Position numbers and translations under genes: made by a program. The notes beneath the pieces are model-generated. The model was not told the origin of the DNA. It made no database searches and was given only the letters and a program-made list of their open reading frames with translations. From positions 20,843,219 to 20,907,218 of the forward strand of contig NC_088315.1 in assembly GCF_910592395.1 (NCBI RefSeq): a stretch of 64,000 bases of DNA. Direction: 5' to 3'. Shown piece after piece: positions 14,900-25,309 of the stretch; positions within the stretch are counted from its first letter, which is position 1, and each line of letters opens with the position of its first letter. Origin of the DNA: Lineus longissimus (lineage: Eukaryota; Nemertea; Pilidiophora; Heteronemertea; Lineidae).

Positions 14900-16565
14900 C
14901 AAGGGATTGAAAATAACATTGACCCTTGACCTCTGCAGGTGCCCGTCTCCACGCAGTGCGCGAGTTCATGGTGGATGAATGTACTGAAGCCATGTACAGT
15001 AGCAAACTCTGTCTGGGGAGTGAGTAGGACCGTAAGGTGCTGCCACCTCTTACAAAATGAACACTTTGAAATTCAATGTTTTGTTATGGTTAAATTTGAA
15101 GTAGACTGTTCCTGCCAGGTATTCCTCTGTCCATTTCTACCTATCATTCTTGAGAACTGATCATTAACAGTGATTTCATGTAAGCTTTTATCTGCTGCTG
15201 GTGGTATTGATGCCACTGAAGGTTGTTCTTGGAAGAAAGCTTGTCGGCCCTAGCTAGTGCAGCCCCAGTGGAGTGTAGCCTGTACTGTAGGTGTAGGCAT
15301 GTGCCAAGACCTAGCTGAAAACGTTGTGGTCCGGTCATAACTGTCACCAGGCATAAGCCCTGTGGGTGCTAGTGACAGTTCTACTAGAGTATTCAAAACC
15401 CGATCTCAGCCCCTACTTGTAGGTTTTGATCAATAGGCCAAACTACATTTGTTGGAAAAAAAGGGGGCCTAAATGTGGGCCACACCCTTTTGGCCTTGCG
15501 TTACAAATCTTGCATGTTTGAGACTTGGGAGCTTGTTAGGCTGGAGCGGTGAAATGCTTGAAGCGTTCCTCACACCCCCAAGGACATCACACTGGGCCTA
15601 GTCGGGTGGTGACCAGAGGCTACTCATGCATTCGAGCTTTGTAGTTTAGTAGTGTGCCTGGGTACGGAAAAACCCTGAAGTACAAGACAGCGGGTCACCT
15701 CCTGTGGTCCTGTGGCTATGTCGCCTTGAAATGAACGGTGTAGGCCTTTTTGGTGCGAGGGTTTTTGTCTCAAAGGGGAGTATATGATTGCAGGAACCTT
15801 CTTTTGTCAAATCAACCCTGTTAAGGACTCCTTGGTTTATGCGTGTTGCTGGCATACATTGATAGTGCAATGAGGTGACTGAGTCATCTTTAATCTCTTG
15901 AGGAATGTATTGATCATTTTGTATTGTTCATGTTTTCTGTGGATTATGGGAATTCTAATTGTCCATTTACTCATATTGAAAAACAAAGTCATCAATTGCA
16001 TTGAAACCTGTGTGCAGTCAGAGTGGTACTTCAAATTTCAGATGGCTAGGAATGCATGATAGGATAGTCTGGCATGCATGCGTGTCCAGTAGTGGAATAG
16101 TTTGTAACTTGATTCAGCTCTGTGTGGACTTGGATATCGCATCACATGTTAAGTGGGGGCTATACACCATTTATCCTTTGAACATGTTTATATAATCAAT
16201 AGTGGTGTACAGTGTCAGTCTCATAATTCATATACAATGCGTCTGGGTCCGATTCTGAATACTCGCGTTATTGCCGTTGGGATTGCAAATACAACACTCC
16301 AGTGGTCGTTTATTTGTGTATTATATTCTAGTTTCTTGTTTGTAGTTGTCGCCATATTAAAGGTTTTGTCTTTGGCTGTGGTGTTTTACATCATTATAAA
16401 GTTGACGATGGTGGACATTCTCATTTAGACCTCTGATTAGCTGTGCTGTAACGATAGCAACGTGGGATTGTGATTATATTGTAAATTTATTGTTTTGATA
16501 TTCTGATAGTTATGTACATTTGTATTTGTGTTTCGTGCCTTATATGCAAAGATTGTGTTTTGGCC

Positions 16566-16605
16566 AATAAATTTCATTTCATTTCAAATTTCATTTCATT
16601 TCATA
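16566..16605 (+). repeat. (ATTTC)n tail after AATAAA
   Basis: CAATAAATTTCATTTCATTT and further ATTTC pentamers. A short-repeat tail after an AATAAA-like box is typical of the 3' end of some non-LTR retroelements, but no body of such an element is recognised upstream, so this is only suggestive. Confidence 0.45.
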
Positions 16606-16725
16606 TTAACAATAATGTAGAGCTCTTTATGAAACATTTCAGTTTTCAATACAATGTGTGTCAAGTACAGCTGTTGTGTTTAGCACGTTTACATGGATTC
16701 TGTTGTGTCTCTTCAGATTCCCAAG

Positions 16726-18308
16726 ATGGATGGTGACCTGCCTCATCAACACTGCGACCAATGCTTCAAGCTCAAGTGCACAGCTCGCTTGTGGCCCCCA
16801 GATGGTTGTGCTATGACCGACTGTGAATACGACTGTGGTGCTCGCTTCCATACCTGCAAAAAGAAGGAGCACTCGTTGCTCTGTCGGAATGAACGCGTCA
16901 GTTGTTTGAATTGTGAAAACGGGTGTCCGTTAGTGTTTCCAAGATGGCAACTTGGCATTCATCTGCAGACATGTCCAGCGAGTGTGATGGTTTGTACGAT
17001 GGAGTGGAATAGATGGCCGGTGTATTCCCGAGAGCGCCAGGCCAAGTTGCCGTTCACTCAACATCAGATGCATTTGAGATACGGACAGTTAGATGTAGCG
17101 TTGGCTATGAGGGATCAAAGAATGTTGAACGAATCAATGAAAGCACCAAGACACACCCGGCGAACATTACGCAATAATCTCACACGCCGATTCCCTGCAG
17201 TTCCTATTGTGTATCATAGAGGGCATACTGCTGAACATGACACAGAAACAGGGACGTCTGCTGAAACGTCACGAACGGTATCTGACGATGAGTGTGATGC
17301 ACCCTGGGAAAGAGCCAAAATGCCACCGGGTTTGCAAAAAAGTATGTGTCGTAAACTGTATAGTGCCACTAAACAGGCTACTGACAGCCTATCAGACGCA
17401 TTAGACGCTGCTATTGATGGACCTAGTGATGGCATGTTGTCAAATATTTCTGAAACAAATGATGTTCAAAATGCAGAAAACGGGAATGACCTATTTCAGT
17501 ATCAAGTCGATGTAGAAGAGGAACAGGAAATAACGGCCGATTCTTATGATGTGAACGGCGATATTACCCATGATTCAAACAGAGTTGATGGTGAAATGAT
17601 GACAGTCGTGGATGTGGACACACTTGAGAATAGAAACTCCTTGTCAATGAGTCCACTCCCCGTGGATCATAGTCACGCTGCTCAGACAGAACCTGACCAT
17701 TCTATCGCCCCTCATATCCCAACACCTCCGCATCTTGGCCACTTTCTGAACTACGAACTGCTCGGCCTCGATCTGAACGTGGAATCAATCACACGATACC
17801 AAGCCAAACCAAGCTCCATGTACACGTTCCTGTGTCTTCAAGAGTTCCGTCGTGACGAATATCCAAACCATTTCTGTAATGTTCACGGGAGTATTCAATG
17901 TGGTCTCAACGGTTGGATGGAACAGCGCTGCCCTCTATCTCAGTATGGCTGCACTCACTCAATCAAGCGTTTCTATCCGAAGCCTGATGGCTGCATCACA
18001 CACAGCAGTCTCTTAGAAAGCTTTGGTCTGCGAACAAACGTTGCCATGGCAATCAATCAAAGTCATGAACGCTACAAATCTCCAAGTCTAGAGAGCTTTG
18101 GATCACGGGAAAGGACTCCTGACATTTTCCATTCTCGGAGCCCTTCAAAGTCAAAAGAATCAACTCCCGAGATCTTTATATCTCAGAAGTACAACGCAGG
18201 TGTGATTGTGAACAAGAAGAAGAGCCACGTTGTCTCCCCGAACGACCACAAGTTGTTGACTTCGTCCTTGACCAGTCTTCCATTTGAGGTACTCCGATAC
18301 ATCGGCAG
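16726..18308 (+). CDS. FBXO30: FBXO30-like coding exon 1
   Basis: The large exon with both zinc-binding regions and the first half of the F-box. The exon itself starts at 16717 after TCTCTTCAG. Donor GGCAG|GTAAGT leaves phase 2. Confidence 0.94.
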
Positions 18309-19407
18309 GTAAGTCACTCAAGATCAGCCTTAGATCTCATGTATCATCACCTGTTTTTAAGGCAGCTGTGCAGACGATTAGGAAATGAGACACAATTTGT
18401 GTTATGTGATGCCTTGCCTGGAATCTGACATTGAAAGGTGCTCTCTCCATCAGCTTGGTCTCAGATTCCCAGAGTTCCATCAGTATCGTTGCCAGTATGC
18501 TGCAGTAGTCATATGAAATTCCTTTAACTGTTTTATTCTCACAGTCTCATCCATGTTTCAGTTTTCTCGACGGCTTCAGCCTCAACAACCTCTCACTGAC
18601 CTGCCACCTATTGAGAGACGTGTGTAGCAGTATGTTGGAAGAGAGGGGCATCGTGACCCAGCAATGGGAGAGGGTGAAAGAGGAGGGGTGCTCCAAGTGG
18701 GTGGTTGGCTTTCAGGTGTGTAAATCTTACTGTATCATTCTCTGTGTGGCTGCTTTTCAATTTTCAAGACTCAACTTCCACACTTGCAATCAGCCAGCAA
18801 TGTCCCCATTTACTCCTGGGTTGGAAGATGCAAGTAGGGTTAAGTATCTTGCTCAAGGAAACTGTAATGAAACAGTGCTGACCTGTGTGAAATTTGAAAG
18901 TAGCTATAAGCTCGGCATTGCGACCACTGAGCCAGTGTTTGGTTGGCTGACTCTAATAACAGGAACTGTTTCGTTTATTCTCTTCCGTTTACATTACAGC
19001 GTTGGACATTCAGCGTGTGTTTCTCACCGGTTCACGATTGGGGCTTCACTGACCATGAACCTCTCGGTGAACACCTCAAGACCTGCCAGTTCAACAAACG
19101 CAATACAAAAACCGAGCCGTATCAATTTCCCATGGGCTGTGATATTCTCCGAGACGAGATCGTCCAGAAGTTGTACAGGAGTGCTGGGCTGGAATGGGAA
19201 CCTGAACTAACAGAGGGCAAGGAGGTGGAATCAACATGTTCTCAGTCTGGGTCAGGCGATAGACTGATATGTGTCGCAGCAGAGGACAGAGGCAGTGTGA
19301 CTCCACCTCCTGATCAGATACAACAGGGTTGTTCCGAGGACGAGCGCAGGAAGACTGCCGATTTGAACCAAGCAATGCCTGTTGATGCTGCTACACTTGT
19401 TTCCTGA
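16726..19407 (+). CDS. FBXO30: F-box protein of the FBXO30/FBXO40 type (complete, 3 exons)
   Basis: Substrate receptor of an SCF ubiquitin ligase. Exons 16726-18308, 18562-18715 and 19000-19407; 714 aa plus stop. Domains: N-terminal TRAF-type zinc finger, about residues 5-95 (pairs such as HCDQC, DCEYDCGARFHTC, CKKKEHSLLC, HLQTCPAS, then CTMEWNRWPV, a family signature); a long acidic/serine-rich middle; a second Cys/His block at about 355-430 (CLQEFRRDEYPNHFCNVHG, GLNGWMEQRCPL); the F-box at about 514-555 (SLPFEVLRYIG then FLDGFSLNNLSLTC), split by the first intron; and a family-specific C-terminal Cys-rich region (CFSPVHDWGF, EHLKTC). Start chosen at the ATG nine bases after acceptor CTTCAG; a more upstream in-frame ATG falls in the intron. 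Vertebrates have two paralogues (FBXO30 and FBXO40); which one this corresponds to, or whether it predates both, is not resolved. Confidence 0.93.
18562..18715 (+). CDS. FBXO30: FBXO30-like coding exon 2
   Basis: Second half of the F-box (FLDGFSLNNLSLTCHLLRDV) and the following helix region to WVVGFQ. Acceptor GTTTCAG, donor CAG|GTGTGT, phase 0. Confidence 0.93.
18770..18935 (+). repeat. Possible old interspersed repeat in the second intron of the F-box gene
   Basis: Contains CCCATTTACTCCTGGGTTGG, AAGTATCTTGCTCAAGGAAA and GCGACCACTGAGCCAG in the order typical of a widely dispersed metazoan repeat I recall from other genomes. Degenerate; identification is from memory of the pattern only. Confidence 0.35.
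19000..19407 (+). CDS. FBXO30: FBXO30-like terminal exon
   Basis: Starts RWTFSVCFSPVHDWGF after acceptor ACATTACAG; continues through FPMGCDILRDEIVQKL to a low-complexity polar tail and TGA. No canonical AATAAA was found in the next several hundred bases. Confidence 0.92.
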   Translation, partial: RWTFSVCFSPVHDWGFTDHEPLGEHLKTCQFNKRNTKTEPYQFPMGCDILRDEIVQKLYRSAGLEWEPELTEGKEVESTCSQSGSGDRLICVAAEDRGSVTPPPDQIQQGCSEDERRKTADLNQAMPVDAATLVS

Positions 19408-20056
19408 TCTGACCAATAGACTTCAATAAGAGTCACAAATGATCACCATATCCGGCAAGAAATCATTAGAACTATTTGCGTACATCCCTGTTGACCCATT
19501 TATGCACTTTGGCACTGAACTGCCCTGGCAAAAATAACTTCACTAAAAACATATCTTCACCAAACAATATGGTAGATAGTTAGCTTGAAATTAAGACGAG
19601 GGAGAGACTGAATTATTGTCATGTTCATAAGCATGTTTAGTGTCATTTTGGATATTCTTTTTTAAAGGTTTGTTCTTCTTTTAACGGTAGGACATCAACG
19701 GAAAGGAAGCCAACGAACACTTACGTTTTTCATTTGGTCCGATTTGTGATTGATTTGGTGCGAGATTCTGACAAGATAGCTGTTGTGATAGGTCGTATTT
19801 ATTCTCTGGTATATTTATTAATGTCTCATCTTATCTACATTTTCATTTTGCCAAACTGTTCTCAAGTCATAATAATATGATACGAGTAAACATTTTATAG
19901 AATTTAAAAAAACAAACTTGTCTTTCTCCTTTATTTTTGTGCACGTCCTCAACTGCCATCTGAAGACCTGCACTAGATAGCTTGTCCACTGAACAGATGT
20001 GTACATAGTCCCAACATGCTGTTCTAAAAGAAAGACGCAAATTTAGGGGAACTTAC
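19408..20056. other. 3' flank of the F-box gene
   Basis: Likely contains the 3' untranslated region of the plus-strand gene. No repeats or reading frames of note; a run of A/T near 19,900. Confidence 0.45.
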
Positions 20057-20165
20057 CTCCATTTGTTGTTCCTTCAGTCTTTGGCCTCCACAGCTTGATT
20101 ATCATGCTTACATTGTTGGTTCTGTCGTCTGCCTTCAGAGGATCATTGGGACACGACACCTTCAC
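20057..20165 (-). CDS. Possible isolated coding exon, unrecognised
   Basis: A 109-bp open segment reading VKVSCPNDPLKADDRTNNVS and MIIKLWRPKTEGTTNG on the minus strand, with acceptor TCAATGCAG and a strong donor GGAG|GTAAGT. Amino-acid composition looks coding, but I recognise no family and find no partner exon in a consistent phase. It may belong to a gene with other exons further along the minus strand, or be chance. Confidence 0.25.
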
Positions 20166-20225
20166 CTGCATTGATCGAGATGTCATCTGGGTGGAACACT
20201 GTAAGCTAGGTGGATGGGTCCCAGT

Positions 20226-20350
20226 GAGGCTATAAACAGATCTGAATGGTGTACTTCTCATCATTTCCGTCGGGATGTACCATGATACATTGTCCACTGG
20301 TGTGACACTGGCCACAAGGCTTTGAACAGATCTGAATGGTGTACTTCACA
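20226..20350. repeat. 90-bp-spaced direct repeat
   Basis: ACAGATCTGAATGGTGTACT occurs at 20,236 and again at 20,326 with similar flanks (GAGGCTATAA and AAGGCTTTGA). Two diverged copies of a roughly 90-bp unit, directly upstream (minus-strand sense) of the exon candidate at 20,057-20,165. Confidence 0.7.
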
Positions 20351-23300
20351 AGGACTGTGATGTACAATCAGTACATGTACATTATCATCATGTCTGTTCA
20401 GGATGAACAAAATCACTCCAAGACGTGTCTTCCCACAGAAAACCATTTGTTTATTTCATACCAGTTAATGTGAGCACCAGTAGCATACAGTATAAATAGT
20501 CTTCATATTAAGGCTCTCCCATACAGCTTCCTGTGTTGGCGCTCAGCTCCAAATGGAAACAATGAACAATATTCACAACGTCATTCAAGGGAGACAAACA
20601 AAATTAAGCAACTCCTCACAAAATATTTGCAGTTGAAGATTGAACCTGAGCAAGACATGGAGAAGGGTGTTTTGGTATTCATACTGGTGAAGAGTCATTG
20701 ACATTAACAATAGAGATGCCATCAGAATATAATGAACTCATTGATGGAATTTGAAATCAACCGAGGACCAGCAGTGCGGTACGAACTGCATGTTCCCAGC
20801 TCCTCTACAAGGCTCACACTGCAAACATTTTGTGAAGAGCGAAAAATGACACATTTATGGAATGGATCAGAAACATCCTCACATCATCAAGCCTCATTAA
20901 CATGTGAAGAAGTTACTATTTAGTTGATAAACATTGGGTGATATGAATAAAGAATAGTGAATGTGCTTACGTCCTGCACTGAGAAGAGGCCTTGTGTAAA
21001 TGTACACAGGACTGGTAGTTTTCAGTCAAAGCATTGATTTACTGGTCTTTTTTCAAATCACCCATTGGTTCTTATACAGGTTTTTATTTGTGGAAATTCA
21101 GAGAGCAAACAGACCATTGTCAGGTGGTCCAATACCCTGTCTTATGAAAGCAGTTTTCATAAAAAGACGATCTGTTTACACTACATGTATCTTAGCATTG
21201 CATTATATAGCATATAACAATATCAAAGTTTACAGGCTATGATATGCAACTATCAATTGTAGTTGTACACCCCCTCCTCACTTGTGACAACACCACTAAA
21301 TCGTGTGGTCAAAGCTAGTTACCAACGCTTGCCAAAGATGTTGTGGTGTATGAGCCCATTTCGTCAGGTGTTCATCAAGACTGTGACACAATACAGGTGA
21401 TGAGACACCTTACATACTGCTGTCTGTTTTGTAACACTGCCTCATGACAAAAGTTTACCAAGCAGCTGAAAAATGCCTAAGCTTTGATATTTTTGCGTTG
21501 ACGATGTGTTGTAAGTTTGAAGAGGGGGACTCGCAGTGATACTTGCTTGAAGCAGACAAAGCCAGCAATGCATGACAACTTCTCATTGTAATCGTTGACA
21601 CCTTAAAGACTGTTTTGGTTTGATCCTCAGGATGATAATTGCATGATTGACTTTCAGTATCTGGAGATTCCAGTCGTGACTCGACGGGGACTTTCAATAA
21701 CCATCAAAATATCCAAAGTCACTGAACTTCAACTAACTGAACAAAGACACGAGTTATTACATTAGCAAAACATGTCTTGACACCAGATTCCACATCAGTT
21801 TGATCAGGATCACCAACTAGAAGCCTGATTCTCACCAAGCTGACTGAAACCGTAGACATATCAGACACATTAGGAGAACATCATGCCTCTTCCTTCAGGG
21901 TTGAATGGGATGCTTTTCTCACTCAAACATACTGAATACAGATAGGCTTAGCAGGTCACAGTGGCTACTGTTAAAGTTAGGACTGCCAAGACTATAGGCC
22001 TCGAGGCTCAGTAGCGCCACTGTGCTTTCAACTGGCCTGGCCATGTATCGTGCAACACGTCCATGTTCCGGGTGCGAGGCATAGTGTTTTTCTAATGCAG
22101 ACCACAAACAAATCACAATTCAATAAATTACAATACATCATGAAAACCGTACAAATTATTGAGAAACCAACTTGAGCAAATCGAATGTTCTGGAAGTTAT
22201 CACGTCGCTCTGGAAATCAATATATACACAAACTGACCAACTCTTCAAAACACATCACATATTTCTGAGGAGCGCGACAAATGTCACAAAATCATTGAAA
22301 TATAGAATTATATGCAAAATGCAAACTATTACTTTAATTTCGTGACCGCTTACCGATGCACAAGTACAATTATTTATCACTAGATGGCGATGCCTTCCCA
22401 CCAAAAGAATGAAAGGATCTTTAAATTTCAAGAAGAGCTGATTCCACACATTTGTGTTCATCTGACACACAGAAACTGTGACATCTGTCCAGCTCCCAAA
22501 GGAATGAAACGTCACAAGGGAACTTACAAACATCAAGAAATATATCAAAATAATCCACAATTAACAATTTCAACAAAACAATTGACATACATGTATGAAG
22601 CACATAATAAAGTATAGATTAAAGAATCTCTACTCGATGACAGCGAGACAGTTACATATAACTGACCACTTAGATCAACTAGAGTTATGGAATTAGACCG
22701 ATTTTTCTGGTCTGAATTGGGCAACTTTAAAGTTTACATTTTTCTGCATAAGCAACAGTGTTAACCAGCTTAAAATCTCCTGCTGAATTACCTCCAAGTA
22801 CAACATCTGAATCACTTTCAAGTACAACATCTGCCCTTGAACCAAGTCAGCTACAATCCCTTCGATAACTCATATAAGAATAGGGATTCCTGCCACAGTG
22901 ATTGGTGACTGGAGGAATGATTATTCTTGGAAGACATCTAACTCTTAGCTTCAATACTGACATGAGCAAATCCCTTTATCGATGGATTACCTGGCCATGA
23001 ACTACAGCAGTAATGAGTCTTGTAAATACTGTTGGAATGATCTATACATTGGAGGAAGGCCTGACCATACCGTCAGCAGAATGGTGCAAGAGACAACTTG
23101 AATATTTCTGTTGGTCTATCGATACAATCAACTCCTTTACTCTTCCATGATGAAATCATTAAGCTGCACATTTTCTCGATCCCAGATTATATCAAGTTTG
23201 TGATTGCATGGACTCTCGTGAAAATATTGAGCTTTGGAAGATAAAGGGGTTTAGAGTAAGTGGAATTATTTGATCGATGTTGTGCGTCATAACAATTAAA

Positions 23301-23991
23301 GACCATAAACTGGATTATATTCAGCATGTTGGGATCTTCATGTTGTAGCACACAGTCCCCATTTTAAGTTACATTATAAATAATTCTAATCAATTTACAC
23401 TGAAAGTTTGTACATAAAATACTGCTTTTCTACTACGTACTTTAGTAATTGCTTGTGTCTCAGGAAATTAGTCAATATATGTCCTAGTTGTCCTGAGTAT
23501 CTAGTTGAGGGGAATGCTACCCCAAGTCGTTCTTTATAAAAGTGCATAATTATTAAGATTTTTCACCAAATGAGTACAACACAAGTTCACATTCAAACTG
23601 TGACAGACACAAAGCCCAAACTGGTAGCAGCAATGTCAACAGAATTGAAGACAGACAGTCGTGGATTGATTGAACAAATAAAGCACAAAGGCAAAGTTCC
23701 CATTGGGAACGACACAAAACCTCCCATCAAAATATCAAAGTGACGTTGCTCGCTTCTCTTCACTCATAAGTACAAATGTCTGCTTGGTTTGACCTCGACT
23801 CGCACTGGTATGAGGAACGCCACCTATCAAGAGCAGCTCCAACCCGGGTGGTGATTATCGTTGCAAAGGGTCTCTAGAAGGAACCCAATGGCTAAGACAT
23901 GTGACTGAGGTTCTCTGAGCTAATACCAAGCTTCTCACCACAGCCTTCCACCATAGATATTGGTGTAAATCATGGCCCAGATGTCAGCATG
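20351..23991. other. Intergenic stretch, no gene seen
   Basis: 3.6 kb without convincing reading frames, tandem repeats or RNA genes. Open frames near 22,255-22,617 are short and overlap on both strands. Confidence 0.5.
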
Positions 23992-24088
23992 TTATCTCCT
24001 CCAATGTGTGAGGTAGTCTAGAATGTTCTTTCCTCTCCTGTCATAGTGTTCATCCCCGAGACGGTCCAACTCTGCCAATGCCTCTATC
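23992..24088 (-). CDS. Possible C-terminal coding exon, unrecognised
   Basis: On the minus strand, after acceptor CGATTCTAG, an open segment reads IEALAELDRLGDEHYDRRGK, continues through NILDYLTHWRR and ends in TAA. The charged, helical composition looks protein-like, but a 32-codon open run is not statistically rare. A further coding-looking minus-strand stretch lies at about 24,180-24,330. No family is recognised. Confidence 0.2.
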
Positions 24089-24828
24089 CTAGAATCGATC
24101 TCTCATCAAAGCAGGTAGGCAAGTCTTCAAGTTGATTTCCTATGTTCCTATGTTGAAGATGGACGCTATCATCCGGTAGGAAACTCCACAATCAGACCTG
24201 ACAGACTTCCCACTCTCGGTCGTTATAACGAGGTGGCACGATCACGTTCGTCGTTATCTGATTGACAGCTGTCTGAATTATCAATGCTTCGAGCTCGCCA
24301 GATTCCTACCGTCAGATCACTGGAAAGAGAGAGCAATGATATGAACAGGAGGTCAATAACAGCGCAGAAACAGGCATGGTTGAGTCATAGATTACAAGCT
24401 CACTGGGGCTCATCAGAGGTTGAGCGATTCTCCAGTTAGTACTCAAGGAATTGGAACCTGGTGAAAACTACTTGAAAAAAATCATTATTAACTATTGTTA
24501 ATATTCTGTGTAATAAAAATCCCCTCTACTTCTTACATTTGAAACACACGAGATGGACGACAACCCAAGAAACTAAGTTTGAAACTACTGCGAAGTGCTC
24601 AACTGTGTCTGGTAGTGCATCTAACATCAAAGTGCAAGAACATCAACCTAATACAACACAGTGCAAGAATCACAAATGGTCAAAGAATTGAAGTCGTGTT
24701 TTCCAGCAGGAACTATAACCAAGCATTCACCAAAATAAACATTCAATAACAAATGTTATTTTTCTACATAAGAATATAATTTTCTTCAAATACCAGTACT
24801 GTATCCTAATGAGCACATACTACTACAC
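24089..24828. other. Spacer with a second weak coding-like stretch
   Basis: On the minus strand about 24,180-24,330 two frames are open: one reads GELEALIIQTAVNQITTNVI, another SIDNSDSCQSDNDERDRATS and then a stop. They cannot both be coding, and no splice sites connect them cleanly to the segment at 23,992-24,088. The remainder shows nothing. Confidence 0.25.
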
Positions 24829-25309
24829 TATAGGGGCAGACCAGATAGTCACACAGGTGATGGCTGCCTATAGGGGCAGACCAGATAGTCACACAGGTGA
24901 TGGCTGCCTATAGGGGCAGACCAGATAGTCACACAGGTGATGGCTGCCTATAAAGGCAGACCAGATAGTCACACAGGTGATGGCTGCCTATAAAGGCAGA
25001 CCAGATAGTCACACAGGTGATGGCTGCCTATAGGGGCAGACCAGATAGTCACACAGGTGATGGCTGCCTATAAAGGCAGACCAGATAGTCACACAGGTGA
25101 TGGCTGCCTATAAAGGCAGACCAGATAGTCACACAGGTGATGGCTGCCTATAGGGGCAGACCAGATAGTCACACAGGTGATGGCTGCCTATAGGGGCAGA
25201 CCAGATAGTCACACAGGTGATGGCTGCCTATAGGGGCAGACCAGATAGTCACACAGGTGATGGCTGCCTATAGGGGCAGACCAGATAGTCACACAGGTGA
25301 TGGCTGCCA
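24829..25309. repeat. 40-bp minisatellite, 12 copies
   Basis: Twelve copies of a 40-bp unit (CAGACCAGATAGTCACACAG then GTGATGGCTGCCTATAGGGG). The only variation is TATAGGGG versus TATAAAGG in alternating runs, showing higher-order homogenisation. Confidence 0.97.

Larger units (their letters stand above)
14204..16716. promoter_or_regulatory. Shared 5' region between divergent SKP1 and FBXO30-like genes
   Basis: Both genes start translation right after a splice acceptor, so their first exons and promoters must lie in this 2.5-kb interval, unless a 5' leader exon lies further away. At 14669-14676 is TCACGTGA, a palindromic E-box, within a relatively CG-richer stretch (14,580-14,740). Plausible plus-strand donor sites follow (GAG|GTAAGA near 14,583 and GAG|GTAAAC near 14,732). 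Transcription starts cannot be placed from sequence alone. No other gene is recognised in the interval. Confidence 0.4.

Noticed and set aside
16693-16725. Upstream in-frame ATG of the F-box gene
   Set aside because: It lies before the acceptor TCTCTTCAG, inside the presumed intron; the ATG at 16,726 starts the conserved zinc-finger region.
24829-25309. Regular array resembling CRISPR repeats
   Set aside because: Units are contiguous with no unique spacers, and the DNA is animal nuclear sequence; it is a minisatellite.
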